Under the pieces are notes generated by a model. It searched no databases. It had not been told where the DNA came from and was given only the letters and a program-made list of their open reading frames with translations. This document shows, piece by piece, positions 24,922-33,385 of a stretch of DNA of 64,000 nucleotides (positions are counted from its first letter, which is position 1; each line of letters begins with the position of its first letter). Source of the stretch: Cohnella mopanensis (GTDB lineage: Bacteria; Bacillota; Bacilli; Paenibacillales; Paenibacillaceae). The stretch lies in the NCBI RefSeq assembly GCF_022352055.1, contig NZ_JAKRWM010000016.1, positions 19,456 to 83,455 on the forward strand, read 5' to 3'. The position numbers and the translations under genes are program-made.

Positions 24922-25365
24922 ATGCAACAGAACCCTATCGACTCGAAAGAGCTGATTTATTTGCTAATTGACGGTGAATGTACGCTCTGTCATCGACTGG
25001 CACGATTTGTATACAGGCGAGATCGGGCAGGCCGATTCCGTTTTGCCCCCTTGCAATCGAAGGCGGGTCAACGGCTTCTAAAGCAAGTAGAATTGCCCCT
25101 GGATAATCAGGAAACGTTCATTCTGATACAAGACGGGCGCTACTATATGAAGTCCAATGCAGCTCTCCGCGTCTTTCGTAAGCTCGACGGGGGTTGGCCG
25201 CTTCTTTATGGACTTGTCGTATTTCCCTTGAAGATCCGAGACAAAGCGTATGACGTCATCGCACGGAGACGTTATCGATTGTTCGGCAGAAGAGACGCGT
25301 GTATGCTGCCCGAAGCGGGATTGAGAGAGCGATTCGTTGAAGTGGGAGAGGAGATCATCGCATGA
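24922..25365 (+). CDS. DCC-family (DUF393) thiol-disulfide oxidoreductase-like protein
   Basis: 147 residues, cytoplasmic thioredoxin-like fold. The family motif is exact: LLIDGECTLCHRLARFVYRRD with Cys20 and Cys23 as the presumed redox pair, then a hydrophobic RFAPLQS strand and the C-terminal segment YDVIARRRYRLFGRRDAC. Strong ribosome site GGAGGGG. First gene of a tightly overlapping three-gene operon with a small membrane protein and a wax-synthase-like acyltransferase. The substrate of DCC proteins is unknown. Confidence 0.88.
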   Translation: MQQNPIDSKELIYLLIDGECTLCHRLARFVYRRDRAGRFRFAPLQSKAGQRLLKQVELPLDNQETFILIQDGRYYMKSNAALRVFRKLDGGWPLLYGLVVFPLKIRDKAYDVIARRRYRLFGRRDACMLPEAGLRERFVEVGEEIIA

Positions 25366-25799
25366 ATCAGATGACGAACGAGTGGACGGAACTGATCAGA
25401 TGGGCGGGTTATTTGCAATTGGGAGTCGTAGTCGGCAGTCTTGCCGTACCTTATCTGCTTCAATGGCGAAACGAATTATCGTCCGTTCGCACGTTGATCA
25501 AGCAGGTGTTCTGGACGTATGCCGGCTACATTTTGTGCACCAATTTGTTTTTTGCGATTTTGTCGATCTTTCTGGCTCCCAGTTTGGCGGATGGTACTGA
25601 ACTGGCCACAGCGATCTGTCTCTTTATTACCCTGTATTGGGGAGCCCGTCTGGTTATACAGTTTTTTTATTTCGATAAAAAAGGAATTCCGAGCGGAGGG
25701 GTTTATCGATACGGGGAATGGCTGCTTTCCCTCTGCTTCGTATTTTTCACGATCGTGTACGGCGGAGCGGCTCTCCTGCGCGTCTGGGGGGCTCCATGA
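25362..25799 (+). CDS. Small four-helix membrane protein of unknown function
   Basis: 145 residues with about four transmembrane segments (12-33, 45-70, 80-100, 118-140). I do not recognise the family. It contains YFDKKGIPSGG in a cytoplasmic loop. Start overlaps the DCC gene stop (ATGA) and its own stop overlaps the next start (ATGA), so all three genes are translationally coupled, which argues for a joint membrane or lipid function. Confidence 0.8.
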   Translation: MNQMTNEWTELIRWAGYLQLGVVVGSLAVPYLLQWRNELSSVRTLIKQVFWTYAGYILCTNLFFAILSIFLAPSLADGTELATAICLFITLYWGARLVIQFFYFDKKGIPSGGVYRYGEWLLSLCFVFFTIVYGGAALLRVWGAP

Positions 25800-26767
25800 C
25801 TCCCGCTTTGATTTTGCTAATCTGCGTTTGTATTCCAGTGCTGGGATATCGAATGGCTCAGATGCGATCGATAGCTGTAAAACGCGGACTAGTCTGGGGC
25901 ATGACGGTGTGCGCACTATTATTAACAGATAGAATCATGCTCTTCCAACCTCCCGCTTTAAGGATGATAGCCATTATCGGGGTATTGTTATATGCCATGA
26001 AATCCGTTACTTACGTTGAATGTTCAAATCGGGACAAACGGAAGCTGCCCGTGCTCCATTGGATAGCCTTTCACCTCTGGATTGGAATGAGACCTTATGT
26101 ATTCGCGAAACGGAAGGCAGGAGCCAATAGGGACGCCGGAAAATATATCGTATCGGGAATTCTAAGAGTAATATGGGGCCTCCTATTAATGGGTTTATCT
26201 TGGCTCGTATGGCATTCGGCTTTTCAATGGAACTGGAATTATCGCTACGGCATGATCGGGGCGACCGTTTTATTGATGGCAGGGTTAAGTTTTGCGGGCC
26301 ATTTTGGTCTACTGAAAATATGGGCAGGGATTTGGAGACTTGCGGGGTTTGATTGTCAGCCATTATTTCGCAATCCAGCGATGTCAAGGAGCTTGAATGA
26401 ATTTTGGAGTCGGCGATGGAATCTGGCATTTTCGGAAATGACGACTTTGGGCGTTTACCGTCCACTGAGCGGTAGTATCGGTAAGAACGGAGCGGCATTC
26501 GCCTCCTTTATATTTTCGGGAATATTACATGAGTTGGCAATCTCTTTACCCGTCCGGCAAAGCTTTGGAATGCCGTTGCTCTATTTTGTAATTAATGGGA
26601 CGGGGGTCGTAATCGAGCGTACAATGGAGAGAAGAGGCTTTTCCGTTGCCGGAGTTGCGTGGCTAGGTCGCATTTGGACATTCGTCTGGCTGGTTTTGCC
26701 GGTCCCCTTGTTATTTAATTCATCTTTTCTGAAAAGTATCATCTGGCCGATTATCGGCATTTATTAA
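25796..26767 (+). CDS. Wax-synthase-like membrane-bound O-acyltransferase (MBOAT type)
   Basis: Polytopic membrane protein of 323 residues, about eight helices. Two blocks match the wax synthase/MBOAT_2 pattern: the NPAMSRSLNEFWSRRWNLAFSEM segment (the FWxRRWN motif) and the conserved His in FIFSGILHELAIS. Such enzymes move an acyl chain to an alcohol, but the substrate cannot be read here. The true start is ATG 25796, overlapping the preceding stop; the longer frame to 25718 is inside the upstream gene. The family is best known from plants and some bacteria and is unexpected in Firmicutes. Confidence 0.78.
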   Translation: MTPALILLICVCIPVLGYRMAQMRSIAVKRGLVWGMTVCALLLTDRIMLFQPPALRMIAIIGVLLYAMKSVTYVECSNRDKRKLPVLHWIAFHLWIGMRPYVFAKRKAGANRDAGKYIVSGILRVIWGLLLMGLSWLVWHSAFQWNWNYRYGMIGATVLLMAGLSFAGHFGLLKIWAGIWRLAGFDCQPLFRNPAMSRSLNEFWSRRWNLAFSEMTTLGVYRPLSGSIGKNGAAFASFIFSGILHELAISLPVRQSFGMPLLYFVINGTGVVIERTMERRGFSVAGVAWLGRIWTFVWLVLPVPLLFNSSFLKSIIWPIIGIY

Positions 26768-26845
26768 GAATCGCATTGAGAAAAAATATGAAAATGGTCC
26801 AATATGGAGCAGTGAAACTGACTCAGCTTTTCATAGTTACCCCGC

Positions 26846-27271
26846 TTAAATATGGGCATCTGCATCCACATCCTGAATGAGCTCTACGGTTTCTCCGCCG
26901 GGCGCATTAAGAAAGCCGTATTTCATATGAACGACCTGGCCGGAACGGGTAGGAATGTGGGAGATCGCAGGCTTGGAGGCGACAGTGGCTCCGTTGGCGA
27001 TCGCTCTTTCGAAAGCGGCTTCCATGTTGTCGGTCCAAATGGCGACATGCTGCCATTTGCCAAGGGCAAACGGTTCGGGACTGCCGAATATTTCTAAGTA
27101 ATCGCCGGTACCCAGATCCAGAATAAAGGCGTGATCCTCTTTCCCTTCCGCCCCCCATTCCGCAACCAGTTCGGCATCGAAGGCGTTTCTGTAAAAGTTT
27201 GCGGCAACATGTAAATCAGGCACGCGCAGGCAAACGTGATGGATCCCTTTTTGTTTTAGTTTTGCATACAT
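26846..27271 (-). CDS. VOC-family (glyoxalase-like) metalloprotein
   Basis: 141 residues, two beta-alpha-beta-beta-beta units. Presumed metal ligands are visible in the usual places: His in GIHHVCLRV, Glu in DYLEIF, His in WQHVAIW and Glu in ETVELIQ. Runs with the ThuA-like gene 21 bp upstream, under the LacI-regulated locus. It is a paralogue of the VOC protein at 36140 (shared KQGIHHVCL, VEWG, EDHA, DLG-GD-LEI, RSG, APGGE-VE-IQD), suggesting both act on related intermediates of the same pathway. Reaction unknown. Confidence 0.87.
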   Translation of the reverse strand: MYAKLKQKGIHHVCLRVPDLHVAANFYRNAFDAELVAEWGAEGKEDHAFILDLGTGDYLEIFGSPEPFALGKWQHVAIWTDNMEAAFERAIANGATVASKPAISHIPTRSGQVVHMKYGFLNAPGGETVELIQDVDADAHI

Positions 27272-27292
27272 CCGTTTAACACCCTACCTTTC

Positions 27293-28063
27293 TTATAGTC
27301 TGTGATCCAGATTTTCGCGAGCATCGCGGGGGAGGTAACCGTCGGCCGATGTCGGAATCGTCATATCGGGACTCGGTGCCATCCATTTCGCGGCATTGCG
27401 CAGTACTTGATGGATTTCCTTCTGATACAGGATCGGAAAAGTTTCGTGTCCGGGGGTGAACTGGAACAGTTTTCCTCTTCCGCGGTAATAAACGTTGCCG
27501 CTGCGGCAGACATCGCCGCCCTCCCACCAGGCAATAAAGACGGTCTGATCCGGTTCGGGAATCAGCTGCGGTTCACCGTACATTTCATCTGCGGGAATTT
27601 CGATGCAATCGTTGATGCCATAGGCGATGGGATGGCCGGGATTGGTGACCCAGACTCTTTCCTTTTCGCCCTTGGGCATGGTACGAAAGCGCCCCCAAAG
27701 ACCGGCATCATAATAAATGCCGAGCATTCTCTGCCAAGGTTTCGAAAAGATGGAGGAATGGAGGGCGACAAAGCCCATTCCTCGGTTGACGACATGATAG
27801 CAAATGCGGTTTGCGACCGTGTCATCGAAAGCGGCATTGTCGATATGGCTCCACCAGATAAGAACATCGGTAGTCGCCAGGATTTCTTCGGAAAGTCCAT
27901 GGGAAGGCATATCCTGAGTGGCAATCGTCACTTCAAAATCATCATAGCCATGAAAAGCCTGGGCGATAGCAGCATGAATACCATCGGGATAGATTGATTT
28001 CACGGGCTCACTGCGGTCCTGATTGTGCTCGTTGAATATGGTGACATGGATTTTTCGTTCCAT
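27293..28063 (-). CDS. ThuA-like protein (trehalose-utilization/ThuA fold)
   Basis: 256 residues, cytoplasmic. Family features: VTIFNEHNQDR near the start, VLIWWSHIDNAAF, GMGFVALHSSIFSKPWQRMLG (glutamine-amidotransferase-like elbow), HPIAYGI, VFIAWWEGGDVCRSG and FTPGHETFPILYQKEIHQVLRNAAKW. ThuA-like proteins accompany catabolism of trehalose and other disaccharides, probably acting on oxidised sugars; the exact reaction here is unknown. The ATG at 28063 has AAGGGGAT upstream. It lies between lacI and the VOC gene in a leftward operon. A second ThuA-like protein is at 33510. Confidence 0.85.
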   Translation of the reverse strand: MERKIHVTIFNEHNQDRSEPVKSIYPDGIHAAIAQAFHGYDDFEVTIATQDMPSHGLSEEILATTDVLIWWSHIDNAAFDDTVANRICYHVVNRGMGFVALHSSIFSKPWQRMLGIYYDAGLWGRFRTMPKGEKERVWVTNPGHPIAYGINDCIEIPADEMYGEPQLIPEPDQTVFIAWWEGGDVCRSGNVYYRGRGKLFQFTPGHETFPILYQKEIHQVLRNAAKWMAPSPDMTIPTSADGYLPRDARENLDHRL

Positions 28064-28079
28064 TAGGAAGATCCCCTTG

Positions 28080-29162
28080 TTATTGTTCGAATTGAAAACC
28101 CAGACGGGCACCACAAGATTCCCGGATGATTAAACGGGGCTCATGGGAAATGTTGATCCCTTCGGAATCATTATTGATAGCGCTTATCAAGGTCATGATG
28201 GACATGCGTCCCAGGTAACTGTTCTGCTGGTCCAGCGTTGTCAGGCGGGGGCAGTTATATTCGCCTGAGGGAAACTGATCACAGCTGACAACAGAGATAT
28301 CTTCCGGTACACGTAGTCCTTTATCTGCTATCGCCCGGATGGCACCTTGCGCTACTGCATCGTTCATGCAGATAATTGCGGTAGGGGTCGTTTCCGTTTG
28401 TTCCAGCAGTTTAGCCATAGCTCGATAGCCGTCTGGTGCGTAATAATTACTTAAAGAGATCAGGGAAGGGTCAAAGGGGATCGCCAGGTTCTTCAGCGTC
28501 TGTGTATAGGCAGCCAGTCTGGCTGTGGTAGTACGAATCCCTTCCTCACCTCCAACAAAGCCTATCCTGCGGCGACCCAGCGCCAGTAGATGATGGATCA
28601 GGGCAGATATACCGCCGCTTAAATTTCGGTTCAAGAAGGTACAACTGCAGTCCGGAACGGACTGTCCCAGAATGACTACTGGAATCTGTCTGCCCATACG
28701 GTTTAAGGCTTCTTTATAGGAATCAGAAATTTGATCTCGGTCGATTTCACCTCCCAAAATCAATACACCATCCACCTTTTTATCCAGCATCATCTGGAAA
28801 TAGGTGTTTTCCGGTATGGCATCGGAAACACCATGGTTGGACCCACCATAAAAGGTGTTGCATAAGATGATGGAATACCCGAAGTCTACTGCGTAGCGCT
28901 GGATCTCCAGATACAGCTCACTAAAGTAAGGATTTGTGATATCTGATACGATAACTCCCAGCGTCTGGGTATGGTTACTGGTCATGGCACGTGCCACGGA
29001 GCTTGGTGAGAAGTGGTATTTGTTAATGATGTCAGTCACATGTGCCTTTGTCTTTGCGGAAACATAAGGACTGTTGTTGATAACGCGGGATATTGTGGAA
29101 ACAGACACCCCGCTCAACTCTGCGATTTTATAAATGGTAAGGTTTTTCTGATCATCCGACAT
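28080..29162 (-). CDS. LacI-family transcriptional regulator
   Basis: 360 residues. Helix-turn-helix at about 7-55 (LTIYKIAELSGVSVSTISRVINNSPYVSAKTKAHV, hinge SSVARAMTSNHTQTLGVIV), followed by a periplasmic-binding-protein-like sugar-binding domain (60-345). Starts at ATG 29162 with AGAGG upstream. It is divergent from the sugar importer; the shared 667-bp region carries six palindromes with a central CG that fit LacI-family operators, so it very likely represses the importer and autoregulates. It is more AT-rich than the flanking genes, as is the importer. Confidence 0.92.
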   Translation of the reverse strand: MSDDQKNLTIYKIAELSGVSVSTISRVINNSPYVSAKTKAHVTDIINKYHFSPSSVARAMTSNHTQTLGVIVSDITNPYFSELYLEIQRYAVDFGYSIILCNTFYGGSNHGVSDAIPENTYFQMMLDKKVDGVLILGGEIDRDQISDSYKEALNRMGRQIPVVILGQSVPDCSCTFLNRNLSGGISALIHHLLALGRRRIGFVGGEEGIRTTTARLAAYTQTLKNLAIPFDPSLISLSNYYAPDGYRAMAKLLEQTETTPTAIICMNDAVAQGAIRAIADKGLRVPEDISVVSCDQFPSGEYNCPRLTTLDQQNSYLGRMSIMTLISAINNDSEGINISHEPRLIIRESCGARLGFQFEQ

Positions 29163-29219
29163 GAAAAAATTCCTCTCTGCTATAACATCTAACATCTATA
29201 CAGGAACACTAACATATGA

Positions 29220-29239
29220 TATTGTAACCGGTACCAGGA
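29220..29239. promoter_or_regulatory. LacI-type operator, near lacI (partial match)
   Basis: TATTGTAACC GGTACCAGGA: the right half matches the consensus TTTTGGTACC|GGTACCAAAA well, the left half weakly. It is 58 bp from the lacI start, placed for autoregulation. Confidence 0.5.
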
Positions 29240-29347
29240 TGTCGCATAAAGTGTACCATATGCTTAAAAAACAGGGAAAAACAAGTAATCTAATATTTTT
29301 CTTAATTGTAGTATGGGAAAAATTAAAAGTCAACGTAATCGAAATGA

Positions 29348-29367
29348 TTTTGATACCGATACCAAAA
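29348..29367. promoter_or_regulatory. LacI-type operator 1
   Basis: TTTTGATACC GATACCAAAA, near-palindromic around a central CG step, 45 bp before the first importer promoter. Confidence 0.75.
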
Positions 29368-29411
29368 TAAAGAGGACAGACAGAAAATGTAAAATTGATG
29401 TTAAAATGATG

Positions 29412-29441
29412 TTGACAAGAATGAAATGTTTAATTTATAGT
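29412..29441 (+). promoter_or_regulatory. Sigma-A-type promoter in tandem repeat unit 1
   Basis: TTGACA (29412-29417), 18-bp spacer, TATAGT (29436-29441). The same promoter recurs 137 bp downstream. Operator at 29506 lies about 55 bp downstream of the expected start. Confidence 0.65.
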
Positions 29442-29505
29442 TCAGTTCAGGAAGTGAAAATTCCAAAAAAATGATAAGTGGAGGTCAGTTTTATTTTTTA
29501 TTTCG

Positions 29506-29525
29506 TTTTGGTACCGATACCAAAT
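29506..29525. promoter_or_regulatory. LacI-type operator 2 (repeat unit 1)
   Basis: TTTTGGTACC GATACCAAAT; exactly 137 bp before operator 3. Confidence 0.82.
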
Positions 29526-29548
29526 TTTTCGTCAATGTAAATTTATGT

Positions 29549-29578
29549 TTGACAAAAATGAAATGTTTAATTTATAGT
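29549..29578 (+). promoter_or_regulatory. Sigma-A-type promoter in tandem repeat unit 2
   Basis: TTGACA (29549-29554), 18-bp spacer, TATAGT (29573-29578), an exact copy of the promoter elements 137 bp upstream. Confidence 0.65.
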
Positions 29579-29642
29579 TCAGTTCAGGAAGTAAAAATTC
29601 CAAAAAACGATAAATGGAGGTTGCTTATATTTTTTTATTTCA

Positions 29643-29662
29643 TTTTGGTACCGGTACCAAAA
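29643..29662. promoter_or_regulatory. LacI-type operator 3 (perfect palindrome, repeat unit 2)
   Basis: TTTTGGTACC GGTACCAAAA, a perfect 20-bp palindrome. Confidence 0.85.
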
Positions 29663-29728
29663 CGGTTTAGGCTAGGGGGTAAAATGCCAGAAAATGATAA
29701 ATCGAGGTTGCTTTTATTTTTTTTATCA

Positions 29729-29748
29729 TTTTGGCACCGCTTTCAATA
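29729..29748. promoter_or_regulatory. Degenerate LacI-type operator (partial repeat unit 3)
   Basis: TTTTGGCACC GCTTTCAATA: left half kept, right half mutated. Probably weak or inactive. Confidence 0.5.
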
Positions 29749-29791
29749 TTTCGTTAGGTAAATTTGAAATTGAAATGCCCTTAAAAAGAGG

Positions 29792-29811
29792 CTTTGGTAT
29801 CGATACCAATA
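29792..29811. promoter_or_regulatory. LacI-type operator 4, adjoining the importer ribosome site
   Basis: CTTTGGTATC GATACCAATA, two bases before the AAAGGGAGAA ribosome site of the first permease. Binding here would block elongation from both upstream promoters. Confidence 0.8.
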
Positions 29812-29829
29812 GTAAAGGGAGAAGTTGCG

Positions 29830-30810
29830 ATGCGAATGGACAGGGAGACGAAAAAGACAGCGCAGAACCAGTTGATTAAACAAAAGAAGGGTGGTGTATT
29901 CAATGAGCTGTACAGACACAGGACTTTATATGCAATGACGCTTCCGGCGTTGTGCTTTTTCCTGATTTTCAGCTATATCCCCATGATGGGTGTGTATTAT
30001 GCATTTGTTGATTATGACTTTGGCAAGGGTATTCTTCACAGTCAGTTTGTGGGACTAAAGAATTTTCAGTATTTCGTTTCCGGCGGATGGAGTGCACCGA
30101 TTGTTTACTTGACCAAGAATACGATCCTTTACAATCTGGTGTTTATTCTCCTGGGAAATATCATGCAGTGTATGTTTGCCATCATGATTACAACGGTTGT
30201 CGGACGGCTTTTTAAGAGAGTAACGCAATCTGTTATGCTGCTGCCGCACTTTGTATCCTACGTTATCGTGGGAACGATTGCCTATAATATTTTCAACAGC
30301 AACTATGGTGTACTCAATTCGCTGCTGAAGGCTTTGGGCGGGAGCGGGATCAGCGTGTATATGATTGAATGGATATGGCCATTTATCATCACATTTTTCT
30401 TCCTATGGAAAGGTACCGGCTTTGGTATGGTGGTTTATCTTGCTGCAATCACGGGCTTTGACCGGGAGGTTTATGAAGCAGCAAAAATCGACGGCTGTAA
30501 CCTATTTAAGGAGATCAGGTACATAACACTGCCGATGTTAAAGCCAACATTTATTATGCTGGTGCTGTTCAGCCTTGGCGGTATCATGAGAGGACAGTTT
30601 GAATTGTTCTATAACCTGGTTCAGAGAAACGGACAGTTATTCAATGTAACGGATGTTCTGGATACCTACATATACCGTGCGATGACCGTCAATTTCAATC
30701 TGGGTACCTCTACGGCGGCAGGTGTTTACCAGTCCGTATTCGGCCTTATTCTTGTGGTCACCGTAAACAAGATCATACGTAAGACGAGTCCGGAAAACGC
30801 CTTATTCTAA
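29830..30810 (+). CDS. Carbohydrate ABC importer permease (LplB/MalF-like)
   Basis: First membrane subunit of a sugar importer, 326 residues, six helices. N-terminus LYRHRTLYAMTLPALCFFLIFSYIPMMGVYYAFVDY and the EAA loop (REVYEAAKIDGCNLFKEIRYITLPMLKP) are typical of the LplB group of CUT1 permeases. Start ATG 29830 follows AAAGGGAGAA; the longer frame from 29794 runs back through operator 4. Codon use and base composition (many AT-ending codons, AGA) differ from the Paenibacillus-like genes around, resembling clostridial genes. Followed 19 bp later by the partner permease. Confidence 0.92.
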   Translation: MRMDRETKKTAQNQLIKQKKGGVFNELYRHRTLYAMTLPALCFFLIFSYIPMMGVYYAFVDYDFGKGILHSQFVGLKNFQYFVSGGWSAPIVYLTKNTILYNLVFILLGNIMQCMFAIMITTVVGRLFKRVTQSVMLLPHFVSYVIVGTIAYNIFNSNYGVLNSLLKALGGSGISVYMIEWIWPFIITFFFLWKGTGFGMVVYLAAITGFDREVYEAAKIDGCNLFKEIRYITLPMLKPTFIMLVLFSLGGIMRGQFELFYNLVQRNGQLFNVTDVLDTYIYRAMTVNFNLGTSTAAGVYQSVFGLILVVTVNKIIRKTSPENALF

Positions 30811-30829
30811 ATAAGGAGAGTTGAGAAAG

Positions 30830-31714
30830 ATGAATAATCATAAATTATCTGCCAGTGAAAAAGGATTAAAAATATTTTTCTATATCGTTCTTTCAATTGT
30901 GTCTATTGTCTGTGTACTACCCTTTATTCTGGTGATTTCCGGTTCTCTTTCAGACAGCACACAGATATTGCAAAACGGTTACTCCATTCTGCCCAGGGGA
31001 TTTTCGCTGGATGGCTACCGTAGTATTTTCCTGTTTCCGATGCAGATTGCTAAAGCCTATGGTGTCAGTATCTTTGTAACCGGTGCGGGAACCGGCATTG
31101 GTCTGATGGTCATGACCTTCTGCGGTTATGCGATTTCCAGAAGCGAATTAAGATATCGCAATGTCATTGCTTTCATTATTTATTTTACGACTCTTTTTTC
31201 CGGCGGTCTGGTACCCTGGTATATCGTAGTTACCAAGCTGGGATTAAAGAACAGCATCTGGGCGTTGATCATTCCGTCCATCTGCAGCTCATTCTATATA
31301 TTGCTCATTCGTAATTTTATGAAGACGATTCCGGATGCCCTTGTGGAATCTGCAAGGCTGGAAGGAGCTGGGGAGTTTCGTACCCTTGTACAAATCGTCG
31401 TGCCAATGTCAAAGCCGATCCTGGCCACCATTGCCTTGTTTCTGGCACTTGCATACTGGAATGACTGGTACCTGGCTTCCCTTTATATTACAAAAGCCGA
31501 TTTGTGGCCTCTACAATACCGGTTATACAACATCCTGAATGCTGCCTCCAAGATCGCGTCGGTCGGAGCGGAGAACTTTTCCAGCAAAATTCTGCCGACA
31601 GAGACACAGAAGCTGGCGAACGCGATTGTGGCAACAGGACCGATTATTTTCCTATATCCTTTCCTGCAGAAGTACTTTGTTCAGGGTATTTCCATCGGAG
31701 CGGTAAAAGGATAA
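30830..31714 (+). CDS. Carbohydrate ABC importer permease (LplC/MalG-like)
   Basis: Second membrane subunit, 294 residues, six helices. The segment VLPFILVISGSLSDSTQILQNGYSILPRGFSLDGYRSIF, the EAA loop (DALVESARLEGAGEFRTLVQIVVPMSKPILATIALF) and the C-terminal LYPFLQKYFVQGISIGAVKG are hallmarks of the LplC group. ATG 30830 is 12 nt after GGAG; an in-frame TTG at 30821 is too close to it. No ATPase gene is in the locus, as is usual for CUT1 importers that share an MsmX/MsmK-type ATPase. Confidence 0.93.
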   Translation: MNNHKLSASEKGLKIFFYIVLSIVSIVCVLPFILVISGSLSDSTQILQNGYSILPRGFSLDGYRSIFLFPMQIAKAYGVSIFVTGAGTGIGLMVMTFCGYAISRSELRYRNVIAFIIYFTTLFSGGLVPWYIVVTKLGLKNSIWALIIPSICSSFYILLIRNFMKTIPDALVESARLEGAGEFRTLVQIVVPMSKPILATIALFLALAYWNDWYLASLYITKADLWPLQYRLYNILNAASKIASVGAENFSSKILPTETQKLANAIVATGPIIFLYPFLQKYFVQGISIGAVKG

Positions 31715-31725
31715 TTCCAAAGTGG

Positions 31726-31743
31726 TAGTAATGCAAATTACTA
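31726..31743 (+). other. Small stem-loop between permease and binding-protein genes
   Basis: Stem TAGTAAT / ATTACTA with a GCAA (GNRA) tetraloop, 12 bp after the permease stop; no T-run. The remainder of the 109-bp gap is plain. Confidence 0.5.
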
Positions 31744-31823
31744 TATAAACCTAATTTTTGAAAATTGGGGCAAGGGTCAAAAAGCAGGAACAATTCATAT
31801 CAAAAAGAGGAGGAAACTGAAAG

Positions 31824-33374
31824 ATGAGAAAAAGTATTAAGAAACTGACGGTAGGGTTATTGGGAGCAACGATGGTTCTTAGCAGTGCTGCATGCAGCAC
31901 TAAGGCACCGACAGAAAGTACGGAGAGCACAGAGTATAAGGGTGATTTGGATTATGTGAAGCTGAGAATGTATGCGATTTCCGATGCACCCAATAATACG
32001 GACCTGGCAAAGCAGTATTGGGATAAGCTCAATGACAGATTAAAAAAGGAACTTAATACGACTATTGATTTCACTTATGCAGCAGGCAATGATTACAGAA
32101 ACAACTATGCTCTGGCAATTGCTTCAGGAGAAGAATATGACCTGATGCAGGCGGCTCCCGGCTGGTTGGATTATCAAAGCTATGCATCAAAGAACGCATT
32201 TAAGCCGCTTGATGATCTGCTGCCGCAGTATGCACCTTACATCTGGAAGAATATTCCGAAAACGACATGGGATGCAGCATCTGTCAACGGAAAGATCTAT
32301 GGTGTTCCCGGTTTGGAAACAGGAGTAACAGCACCCGCCTTCGTATACAGAGAGGATTTAAGAAAGAAACACAATCTGCCTGAAATCAAGTCGATGGATG
32401 ATATTGAGACCTATCTGCAGGGTATCAAGGACAATGAGCCGGGAATAACCCCGAGTGATGATTATCAGAGTCAGGTATACGGTACTTCCTGGATTTACAC
32501 CACACCATATATCGGCATCGATGAAATTCATGACAGACTTTACAACTTTGTTTATGACCCCAGAAACGGTCAAGTGCTCAGTGTTATCGAGACCCCTGAA
32601 TTCAAAGAATATATGAATAAAATGAAGGATTGGGCTGACCGAGGCTTTTGGTCTTCCAGCGTACTTACCAGCACTAACTGGGGCGTATCGCAGGTACTCA
32701 ACGGAGTAGCAGCGGCATCCTTCAATGAACAGTTGCCCGGCTATAACAACCATGCGACACAGGTAGCAAAAGAACATGGCGCTGAGGGCTGGGAATTGAA
32801 TTATTTTATGTATTTTGAAGGAAATCCAGACTCCGTTCTTCAAGGCTCCACAACCAGCAATATGACGGCAATCTCAACGAATGCTAAGAATCCTGAACGA
32901 GCACTGATGGTTCTGGATTATATACAGCAGCATGAAGATCTCTGGAAGTTAATTGCTTATGGTACAGAGGGTGTTAATTACAACCTGACTGCAGATGGAA
33001 TGATTGATACGTCAAACATTGCAGACGGTGCATCCTTCAACTATTTCCCCAGCGGTATGTTTGCAAATGCAAACTTCAAGAAGCGCAAAAGCGATGCTTG
33101 GGTAAATTATGACACCATGATGGAAAAGATCAATAAAAAAGTGGTACCCGACATTTTTGAAGGCTTTGTAATGGATAAAAGCAGCTTCGAGACGCAGTAT
33201 ACAGCACTTAATGATGTAAATAGCCAATATGGATACCCGCTGGAGGCAGGTCTTCTCAAAGATGTGGATAAGGCATACCAGAGATATCTGGATAAAGCCA
33301 AGGCTGCAGGTCTTGATAAGGTTAGAGCAGAAGTGGAAAAACAGGTCAATGCTTGGCTTGCATCCAAAAAGTAA
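31824..33374 (+). CDS. Extracellular sugar-binding lipoprotein of the ABC importer
   Basis: 516 residues. Lipoprotein signal: MRKSIKKLTVGLLGATMVLSSAAC with the lipobox at Cys24, then a Thr/Glu/Ser linker. The mature part has the family-1 binding-protein look of LplA-type proteins (LAIASGEEYDLMQAAPGWLDYQSYASKNAFKPLDDLLPQYAPY; ISTNAKNPERALMVLDYI near the end). Strong site AAGAGGAGG before the ATG. Base composition as in the two permeases. It determines the substrate of the importer, probably an oligosaccharide processed by the downstream GH9 enzyme; identity unknown. Confidence 0.92.
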   Translation: MRKSIKKLTVGLLGATMVLSSAACSTKAPTESTESTEYKGDLDYVKLRMYAISDAPNNTDLAKQYWDKLNDRLKKELNTTIDFTYAAGNDYRNNYALAIASGEEYDLMQAAPGWLDYQSYASKNAFKPLDDLLPQYAPYIWKNIPKTTWDAASVNGKIYGVPGLETGVTAPAFVYREDLRKKHNLPEIKSMDDIETYLQGIKDNEPGITPSDDYQSQVYGTSWIYTTPYIGIDEIHDRLYNFVYDPRNGQVLSVIETPEFKEYMNKMKDWADRGFWSSSVLTSTNWGVSQVLNGVAAASFNEQLPGYNNHATQVAKEHGAEGWELNYFMYFEGNPDSVLQGSTTSNMTAISTNAKNPERALMVLDYIQQHEDLWKLIAYGTEGVNYNLTADGMIDTSNIADGASFNYFPSGMFANANFKKRKSDAWVNYDTMMEKINKKVVPDIFEGFVMDKSSFETQYTALNDVNSQYGYPLEAGLLKDVDKAYQRYLDKAKAAGLDKVRAEVEKQVNAWLASKK

Positions 33375-33385
33375 AGATTAACAGA

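Larger units (their letters stand above)
29412..29750. repeat. 137-bp tandem repeat carrying promoter plus operator
   Basis: Unit 1 is 29412-29548 and unit 2 is 29549-29685, nearly identical: TTGACA-AATGAAATGTTTAATTTATAGTTCAGTTCAGGAAGT pattern, then an A-rich stretch, a GGAGGT-like site and an operator. A third, partial unit (about 29680-29750) lacks the promoter part and has a damaged operator. Short frames crossing it are not genes. Confidence 0.85.

Noticed and set aside
29161..29879. Several short plus-strand frames in the lacI-importer gap
   Set aside because: They cross the operators, promoters and tandem repeats, have low-complexity products and no family resemblance.
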